A DNA stretch of 55,555 nucleotides from S34-282 sp034422075 (GTDB taxonomy: Bacteria; Chloroflexota; Dehalococcoidia; Lucifugimonadales; Australimonadaceae), in contig DAOUJX010000036.1 of NCBI GenBank assembly GCA_034422075.1, positions 1 through 55,555 on the forward strand. The letters run 5' to 3'. The position numbers and the translations under genes were made by a program. Shown piece by piece: positions 50,782 to 55,555 of this stretch. Numbering within the stretch: position 1 is the first letter of the stretch; every line of letters starts with the position of its first letter. The notes beneath the pieces are model-generated. The model was not told the origin of the DNA. It saw only the letters and a list, made by a program, of their open reading frames with translations, and ran no database searches.

Positions 50782-51602
50782 GACTGCTTCTCCTTGCTCG
50801 CACCATCCGGCTCGTCATCTGAAGGCTCAGCCTCGGCAGGCGTTTCCTCTGAGGCAGGCTCCTCTTCTGCAACGGCCTCGTCCGCAACAGGCTCGCCTGC
50901 GTCGGAAGGTTCCTCGTCTACAGGCGCCCCTTCCGCAGCGGGCTCTTCGGCTTCGGTGGCAATCTCCTCAGCAGGCGCTTCCTCCGAGGCAGGCTCCTCT
51001 TCCGCAACGGCCTCATCCGCAGCAGGCTCGTCTGCCTCGGAAGGCTCCTCCTCTGCAGGCGCCTCTTCGGCAGCGGGCTCTTCGGCTTCGGCGATAGTCT
51101 CCTCAGCAGGCGCTTCCTCTGAGGCAGGCTCCTCTTCCGCAACGGCCTCGTCTTCCTCGGAAGGCTCCTCGTCTGCGGGCGCCTCTTCCACAGCAGGCTC
51201 TTCGGCTTCGGCGGCAACCTCGTCGGCAGGCGCTTCCTCTGCGTCAGCCGGCTCAGCTTCAATGGCTACCGCACGGGCCTCCTCCGCTACTTCTTCGACG
51301 GGCTGGTCGGCGACGGCAGCCTCGGTTGGGGTGACGTCGACCACGTCCGCCTTCTGTATGAGTTCGGCTACGCGCCAGCGCTTCGACTTACTGAGCGGGC
51401 GCGTCTCCACGATGCGCACCACATCCCCTATCCGGCACTCGTTGCGCTCGTCGTGGGCGGCGAACTTGGACGTACGCTTGACGACCTTGCCATACAGCCG
51501 GTGGCGCACGCGATGGTCGACGGCGACGACGATGGTCTTGTCCATCCTATCGCTGACGACACGGCCCAACTGCATCTTGCGGCGTTCGTTAGCTGCCGGC
51601 AT
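50778..51602 (-). CDS. rpsQ: Small ribosomal subunit protein S17 with a very long acidic repeat tail
   Basis: Residues 1-90 are S17 (RRKMQLGRVVSDRMDKTIVVAVD, RLYGKVVKRTSKFAAHDERNECRIGD, ETRPLSKSKRWRV), an early 30S assembly protein. Residues about 91-274 are an added tail of almost only Ala, Glu, Pro, Asp and Val, arranged in repeats of 40, 45 and 45 residues (123-162, 163-207, 208-252), each ending AVAEEEPASE. The frame is open throughout and the stop overlaps rplN as GTGA, so the tail is part of the operon's coding design, not an assembly join. Canonical S17 is about 85 residues, making this product three times the usual size and strongly acidic. Confidence 0.93.
   Translation of the reverse strand: MPAANERRKMQLGRVVSDRMDKTIVVAVDHRVRHRLYGKVVKRTSKFAAHDERNECRIGDVVRIVETRPLSKSKRWRVAELIQKADVVDVTPTEAAVADQPVEEVAEEARAVAIEAEPADAEEAPADEVAAEAEEPAVEEAPADEEPSEEDEAVAEEEPASEEAPAEETIAEAEEPAAEEAPAEEEPSEADEPAADEAVAEEEPASEEAPAEEIATEAEEPAAEGAPVDEEPSDAGEPVADEAVAEEEPASEETPAEAEPSDDEPDGASKEKQS
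50847..51236. repeat. Tandem repeats (120 + 135 + 135 bp) inside rpsQ
   Basis: Three adjacent DNA repeats encode the S17 tail: 51117-51236 (120 bp), 50982-51116 (135 bp) and 50847-50981 (135 bp). The copies keep near-identical DNA around the AVAEEEPASEEAPAEE codons; the first lacks five codons. In-frame length differences suggest expansion and contraction by recombination or slippage. Confidence 0.85.
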
Positions 51603-51605
51603 TGG

Positions 51606-51827
51606 TTAGCTCTGCTCCTGTGCTGCCGCGGCGAGTTCGCGCTCGCGGATAACGGTCTTGATTTGGGCCAGCTTGCGACGCGCCTTGCGCAACTCGGTCG
51701 GGTCACCCAACTGCCGCGTCGACGCCTGGAAGCGCAGGCCCAGCAACTCGCGCTCCGTGCTCTCCTCCTCCTCGCGCAGCCGCTCGTCGGAGAGCGCGCG
51801 CACCGTTTCGGCAAGAGGTCGTGCCAT
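51606..51827 (-). CDS. rpmC: Large ribosomal subunit protein L29
   Basis: Small helical 50S protein at the tunnel exit. The 73-residue product has ETVRALSDERLREEEESTEREL, LRFQASTRQLGDPTELRKARRKLAQIKTVIRERE (in parts), typical of L29. It sits 3 nt upstream of rpsQ. Confidence 0.96.
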   Translation of the reverse strand: MARPLAETVRALSDERLREEEESTERELLGLRFQASTRQLGDPTELRKARRKLAQIKTVIRERELAAAAQEQS

Positions 51828-51829
51828 GG

Positions 51830-52249
51830 CTACGCTGCCTCGTCCGTTCTGCCGACCGTCCGGGTGCTAACGGGAAGCTTCTGCCCTGCCTTGCGCAGGG
51901 CTTCCCGCGCAACGTCGGCGGCAACGCCGCCAATCTCGAACATGATGCGCCCCGGCCGCACGACGGCAACCCACTGGTCGACGGGACCCTTGCCGCCGCC
52001 CTGGCGCGTCTCGGCCGGCTTCTTGGTAATCGGCTTGGCTGGGAATATGCGAATCCAGACCTTGCCGCCGCGCCGGAGGTGGCGGACGATTGCGCGCCGC
52101 GCCGCCTCTATCTGCCGCGCCGTAACCCACGACGCCGACATGCTCTTGAGGCCGAAGTCGCCGAACGCAACGGTAGCGCCGCGGTGGGCAGCGCCCCGCA
52201 TATTGCCACGATGGGTCTTGCGGAACTTCGTTCGCTTAGGCTGAAGCAT
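51830..52249 (-). CDS. rplP: Large ribosomal subunit protein L16
   Basis: 50S protein near the A-site. The 139-residue product starts MLQPKRTKFRKTHRGNMRG, has GLKSMSASWVTARQIEAARRAI, RIFPAKPITKKPAETRQGGGKG and the end REALRKAGQKLPVSTR. The ATG overlaps the last 14 nt of rpsC. The residue used for L16 arginine hydroxylation (Arg near QGGGKG) is present. Confidence 0.97.
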   Translation of the reverse strand: MLQPKRTKFRKTHRGNMRGAAHRGATVAFGDFGLKSMSASWVTARQIEAARRAIVRHLRRGGKVWIRIFPAKPITKKPAETRQGGGKGPVDQWVAVVRPGRIMFEIGGVAADVAREALRKAGQKLPVSTRTVGRTDEAA

Positions 52250-53108
52250 CGCTGCCCGTTTCCTCAGTAGTCGCCTCTGCTTGCGGCGCAGGCTCTCCTG
52301 CCGGCTCCGGCGCACTTGCCTCCTCGGCAGGCGCGGTCTCTTCCACGGCCGGTGCAGGCGCCTCAGCCACCGGCCCGGGCTCTTCAGCCGCCGGCTCAGG
52401 TGTCGGCGCGGCGATTGGCGCTGTGTCATCGGTTCCCGCGGGGCGGATGCGCTGTTGAGGCGTAAGGCTGCCGCGGTATATCCACACCTTGACCCCGATG
52501 CGGCCCATGGTGGTTGAAGCCTCGGCAAAGCCGTAGTCAATGTCGGCGCGCAGGGTATGAAGTGGTACGCGGCCGTCCATCGCCTTTTCCCTACGCGCGA
52601 TCTCCGCGCCGCCCAACCGTCCGGCGATCTGGACTTTCACGCCGCGCGCTCCGGCTTGGCTGGTGCGCTGCACCGTCTGACGCACCGCGCGGCGGTACGC
52701 GACGCGGCGCTCCAACTGGTCGGCGATGTTGCGCGCGACCAGGTACGCGTCCAGCTCCGGCTGGCGAATCTCGATGACGTTGAGCCGCACGCGCCTGCGA
52801 GCAGCCTTCTCGAGCGCCTTGCGCAGCTCCTCGACTCGCTGCCCTCCGCGTCCAATGACGATGCCGGGGCGTGCAGTGTGAACGCTGACCGACAGGTCGT
52901 GCTCGCGCTCGATGTCGACGCGCGAGATGCCTGCATCCGTATACTGCTCGTCGAGAACGCGGCGGACGGCGATGTCCTCCGCGACCTGCTCGCGATAGCG
53001 GGCAGGCTTGGCCGCGAACCATCGCGCCTGCCAGTCGCGGACAGGGTGCTCGTTGCCAGGCACCATTACGCCGAGCCGGAAGCCGACCGGATGCGTCTTG
53101 TGCCCCAC
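52236..53108 (-). CDS. rpsC: Small ribosomal subunit protein S3 with C-terminal extension
   Basis: Residues 1-222 are S3 (GHKTHPVGFRLGV, the KH domain VHTARPGIVIGRGGQRVEEL, ARGVKVQIAGRLGGAEIARRE, RADIDYGFAEASTTMGRIGVKVWIYRG in parts), at the mRNA entry site. Residues about 223-290 are an added Ala/Pro/Glu tail (EPAAEEPGPVAEAPAP) ending in GSDASA. Bacterial S3 tails are variable, but this is long and acidic. The start is a GTG 6 nt after GGAGG; earlier codons are not conserved. Confidence 0.95.
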   Translation of the reverse strand: MGHKTHPVGFRLGVMVPGNEHPVRDWQARWFAAKPARYREQVAEDIAVRRVLDEQYTDAGISRVDIEREHDLSVSVHTARPGIVIGRGGQRVEELRKALEKAARRRVRLNVIEIRQPELDAYLVARNIADQLERRVAYRRAVRQTVQRTSQAGARGVKVQIAGRLGGAEIARREKAMDGRVPLHTLRADIDYGFAEASTTMGRIGVKVWIYRGSLTPQQRIRPAGTDDTAPIAAPTPEPAAEEPGPVAEAPAPAVEETAPAEEASAPEPAGEPAPQAEATTEETGSDASA

Positions 53109-53109
53109 G

Positions 53110-53448
53110 CTATGCCTCCTCCACTTCGTCGACGACAATGGTGATATGGCTGGACTGGCGCCTGATGCGGCTCACTCGACCCCTCGCCTTCGCCTTCCAT
53201 CGCTTTAGAACAGGCGCTTGGTCGGCGTACGCACCGACGATGCGGAGGTTCGCCGGGTTCCGCCCCTCGTTGTTCTCCGCGTTCGACAGGGCAGAACGCA
53301 GCACCTTCGCAACGCGTTCGGCGGCGGGGCCGGGCTGGAAGCGCAGCGTGTCCAGCATCTCCTGCGCAGGCTTGCCGCGCACGAAGTCGATGATCGGGCG
53401 TACCCGCTTTGTCGACATCCCCGTGTTCTTCAACACTGCCTTGGCCAT
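53110..53448 (-). CDS. rplV: Large ribosomal subunit protein L22
   Basis: 50S protein lining the exit tunnel. The 112-residue product has STKRVRPIIDFVRGKPAQEML, KVLRSALSNAENNEGRNPANLRIVGAYADQAP (in parts) and the tunnel hairpin KRWKAKARGRVSRIRRQSSHITIVV. The ATG at 53448 matches the family start. Confidence 0.97.
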   Translation of the reverse strand: MAKAVLKNTGMSTKRVRPIIDFVRGKPAQEMLDTLRFQPGPAAERVAKVLRSALSNAENNEGRNPANLRIVGAYADQAPVLKRWKAKARGRVSRIRRQSSHITIVVDEVEEA

Positions 53449-53458
53449 TCTCGCTACC

Positions 53459-53743
53459 TTAGCGCACTGACGATGAACGTTCAGACTTGGAAGTGTGACC
53501 CCGGAAGGTCCGCGTCGGGGCAAACTCGCCCAGCTTGTGGCCCACCATGTTCTCCGTCACAAACACCGGAATATGGCGGCGGCCATCGTGAACGGCGATG
53601 GTGAGGCCGACCATGTTTGGCATGATGACCGACGCCCGCGCCCACGTCCTGATGACGACCTTCGTATCCGACTGCTGAGCACGTTCCACCTTCTTGGCAA
53701 GCTTCGGGTGGACGTAGGGCCCTTTCTTGATCGAGCGCGACAT
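53459..53743 (-). CDS. rpsS: Small ribosomal subunit protein S19
   Basis: 30S head protein. The 94-residue product has MSRSIKKGPYVHPKLAKKV, IRTWARASVIMPNMVGLTIAVHDGR and HKLGEFAPTRTFRGH. Standard length. Confidence 0.98.
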   Translation of the reverse strand: MSRSIKKGPYVHPKLAKKVERAQQSDTKVVIRTWARASVIMPNMVGLTIAVHDGRRHIPVFVTENMVGHKLGEFAPTRTFRGHTSKSERSSSVR

Positions 53744-53746
53744 GAC

Positions 53747-54577
53747 TTACTTGCGTCTCCTGTCCCGAACGATGAAGACATCCGTGTGGTGGCGCTTGCG
53801 CGTCTTGGGGCCCAGCGCAGGCTTGCCCCACGGCGTCTTGGGATGCTTCATTCCGATTGGCGAACGGCCCTCGCCGCCGCCATGCGGATGGTCGCTCGGA
53901 TTCATGGCGCTGCCGCGCACCGTGGGGCGGCGGCCCATCCTCCGCGAACGTCCAGCCTTGCCGATGCTCTGGTTCTTGTGCTCGGCGTTGCCCACCGTGC
54001 CGATGGTTGCCACGCAATCGGAGAGGACACGCCGCACCTCGCCGGAGGGCATACGGAGCATCGCGTATTGCTCCTCGCGCGCGAGCAGCTGAGCACCGGT
54101 GCCCGCGCCCCGGCACATCTGGCCGCCGCGCCCGGGCCTCAACTCGATGTTGTGGACTACCGTGCCCGTCGGGATGTTCCTGAGTGGCAGCGCGTTGCCC
54201 GCGCGAATGTCGGCGTCAGGACCCGATACCCACCGGTCCCCGACCTTGGCGCCTGAGGGGGCAAGGTGGTAGCGGCGCTCGCCATCCGCGTAGACGACCA
54301 GCGCGATGCGCGCGGAGCGGTTGGGGTCGTACTCGATGGACTCGACCCTGCACGGAACACCGAACTTGTCGCGCTTCAGGTCGACGGTGCGAACGAGCCG
54401 CTTCGCCCCACCGCCGCGATGGCGGATGGTAATCTTGCCGCGCACATTCCTGCCCGCTCGAGCGGGCTTGCCCTTAGTGAGCGGCTTGTGCGGAGAACGC
54501 CGCGTGACCTCCGAGAAGTCGGGGCGCAGGGCGTTGCGATTGCCTGGGCTGGTCGGACGTAGTCTCTTCAGCGGCAT
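53747..54577 (-). CDS. rplB: Large ribosomal subunit protein L2
   Basis: Peptidyl-transferase-centre protein. The 276-residue product has PHKPLTKGKPARAGRNVRG, RHRGGGAKRLVRTVDLKRDK, the signature MNPSDHPHGGGEGRSPIGMK with the conserved His, and the basic end KRHHTDVFIVRDRRRK. Standard length. Confidence 0.98.
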   Translation of the reverse strand: MPLKRLRPTSPGNRNALRPDFSEVTRRSPHKPLTKGKPARAGRNVRGKITIRHRGGGAKRLVRTVDLKRDKFGVPCRVESIEYDPNRSARIALVVYADGERRYHLAPSGAKVGDRWVSGPDADIRAGNALPLRNIPTGTVVHNIELRPGRGGQMCRGAGTGAQLLAREEQYAMLRMPSGEVRRVLSDCVATIGTVGNAEHKNQSIGKAGRSRRMGRRPTVRGSAMNPSDHPHGGGEGRSPIGMKHPKTPWGKPALGPKTRKRHHTDVFIVRDRRRK

Positions 54578-54579
54578 CG

Positions 54580-54870
54580 CTACGCTCCCTCGAAGATCGG
54601 TATGGAGTCGCCGGGCCTAAGCGTCACGACGGCCTTCTTGACGTCCTTGGTGCGCCTGATGCGTCCAGAGTTGCCGACGCGCCTGACCGCGCCGCGGCTC
54701 TTGACGATGTTGACTGCGCGCACCTTGACGTCGAAGGCGCGCTCGATCGCCTCTCGCACCTCCACTTTGTTCGCCCCGGGCGCGACTTGAAAGACGTACT
54801 TGTGCGACTCCTGCAGCAGCGTCGACTTCTCCGTGATGACAGGGCGCAGCAGCACCTTGAGCACGCTCAT
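54580..54870 (-). CDS. rplW: Large ribosomal subunit protein L23
   Basis: Docking site for trigger factor and SRP at the tunnel exit. The 96-residue product has VLLRPVITEKSTLLQESHKYVF, GANKVEVREAIERAFDVKVRAVNIV and RRVGNSGRIRRTKDVKKAVVTL. Its ATG overlaps the rplD stop by 4 nt. Confidence 0.97.
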   Translation of the reverse strand: MSVLKVLLRPVITEKSTLLQESHKYVFQVAPGANKVEVREAIERAFDVKVRAVNIVKSRGAVRRVGNSGRIRRTKDVKKAVVTLRPGDSIPIFEGA

Positions 54871-55523
54871 GCGGCCACCCCCGCCCCGCGAGCGACGGCC
54901 GTGGGGCCCCAGAGCTCCTCGGTGCGGCGCACAGCTGCCTCCGTCATGATGACCATGTCGTAGCGCATCAGGTCGAAGACATTGAGCAGATCCGCCGCCA
55001 GCGCCTTTACGCGCGGCAGGTTGCGGATGGCGCGCGTAACGCTGGGCTGCGGCTCGCGCAACACGACGAGCGCCGACTTGGAGGCCTCGAGCGCGCGGAG
55101 CACCTGCGCCATCTGCTTCGTCTTGCCGTCGGCGATGCTCAACTCATCCACGACGATGAGCCGCTCGCCGGCCGCCTTGCCCGACAGCGCGCAACGAAGC
55201 GCCTGGCGCCTCATGCGAATGGGCAGTCGCTTGCGATAGGAGCGAGGATGCGGGCCGAATGCGACGCCGCCGCCGCGCCACTGCGGAGAACGTGTACTGC
55301 CCTGGCGCGCCCTGCCGGTGTGCTTCTGAATCCAGGGCTTGCGGCCGCCGCCGGAGACGTCACCGCGCGTGAGGGTGTCGTGCGTGCCCTGCCGCTGGTT
55401 CGCCTGGTGGTAGACGAACGCCTGGTGCAGCAGGTCGGGGTTCGGAGCGGCGGCGTAGACCGTGTCGCTCAGGTCGATCTCCTTGAGCACGTTGCCGGCT
55501 GTATCGCGCAAGGATGTCTTCAT
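54867..55523 (-). CDS. rplD: Large ribosomal subunit protein L4
   Basis: Exit-tunnel protein; in some bacteria also an autogenous repressor of the S10 operon. The 218-residue product has the long tunnel loop GDVSGGGRKPWIQKHTGRARQGSTRSPQWRGGGVAFGPHPR (residues about 52-95) and the C-terminal LNVFDLMRYDMVIMTEAAVRRTEELWG. The N-terminus (MKTSLRDTAGNVLKEIDLSD) is standard. The start overlaps the rplC stop as ATGA. Confidence 0.97.
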   Translation of the reverse strand: MKTSLRDTAGNVLKEIDLSDTVYAAAPNPDLLHQAFVYHQANQRQGTHDTLTRGDVSGGGRKPWIQKHTGRARQGSTRSPQWRGGGVAFGPHPRSYRKRLPIRMRRQALRCALSGKAAGERLIVVDELSIADGKTKQMAQVLRALEASKSALVVLREPQPSVTRAIRNLPRVKALAADLLNVFDLMRYDMVIMTEAAVRRTEELWGPTAVARGAGVAA

Positions 55524-55555
55524 GACTTCTCTTGCTCCCCGTCGCCGGCCGGCTC
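55520..55555 (-). CDS. rplC: C-terminal end of large ribosomal subunit protein L3 (partial)
   Basis: The window edge leaves only the last 11 codons before a TGA that overlaps the rplD ATG as ATGA. They read EPAGDGEQEKS. In S10 operons L3 always precedes L4, so this is almost certainly rplC. The visible end is acidic, in line with the tails on other ribosomal proteins here, but too short to judge. Confidence 0.6.
   Translation of the reverse strand, partial: EPAGDGEQEKS

Noticed and set aside
50847..51236. CRISPR-like tandem repeats
   Set aside because: There are no unique spacers; the units are contiguous, in frame with rpsQ and 120-135 bp long.

Overview
The window is 55.5 kb of high-GC bacterial chromosome, gene-dense and free of rRNA, recognisable tRNA, insertion sequences, prophage or CRISPR. 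The mix of CaiB/BaiF CoA-transferase, several short-chain dehydrogenases, a meta-cleavage lower pathway, an acyl-lipoate dehydrogenase complex, and single-copy housekeeping genes fits a free-living heterotroph. The gene set and protein styles look most like Chloroflexota (marine SAR202/Dehalococcoidia-like); that placement is an inference from memory of such genomes, not a computed result.

Layout. 1-5.5 kb: CoA-transferase, membrane protein, SDR, IlvD (valine/isoleucine synthesis) and a YihY-type membrane protein. 5.5-10.5 kb: two small coupled genes, holA (DNA polymerase III delta), tatA, and on the other strand an operon with an rRNA uracil methyltransferase fused in frame to a Maf pyrophosphatase, then tatB and tatC. 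10.5-14.9 kb: a catabolic operon (RraA-family protein, MhpD-like hydratase, MhpF, MhpE) that turns 2-oxo-4-pentenoate-type intermediates into pyruvate and acetyl-CoA. 14.9-22.8 kb: HPP membrane protein, an unknown conserved protein, and the lpd-E1alpha-E1beta-E2 operon, followed by a thiamine-diphosphate (ThDP) enzyme. 22.9-26.7 kb: a secreted membrane-anchored protein and, divergently, a TPP riboswitch controlling an SSS-family transporter plus thiD, which reads as a thiamine-pyrimidine (HMP) salvage operon. This may supply the cofactor used by the neighbouring ThDP enzymes. 26.8-32.2 kb: HU, DNA polymerase IV, GatC-GatA, RecF. 32.2-38.3 kb: a lipoprotein followed by MTA phosphorylase, rhodanese, adenosylhomocysteinase, SAM synthetase and a phosphohexomutase, i.e. 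the SAM cycle.

38.5-55.5 kb is one long minus-strand superoperon running from the end of rplC through the S10, spc and alpha operons to truA-rplM-rpsI. Order and completeness are conventional, but several products are not: S3, S5, S17, L5, L13 (and the visible end of L3, and RpoA) carry long low-complexity Ala/Glu/Pro-rich extensions. The most extreme is S17, where a tail of about 185 residues is built from 135-bp tandem repeats. I consider this family of ribosomal tails the most unusual feature of the window. Other points: many genes lack a Shine-Dalgarno sequence but have a TANNNT box 7-10 nt before the start codon, suggesting leaderless mRNAs; the fused rlmD-maf gene; and the riboswitch-linked SSS transporter.
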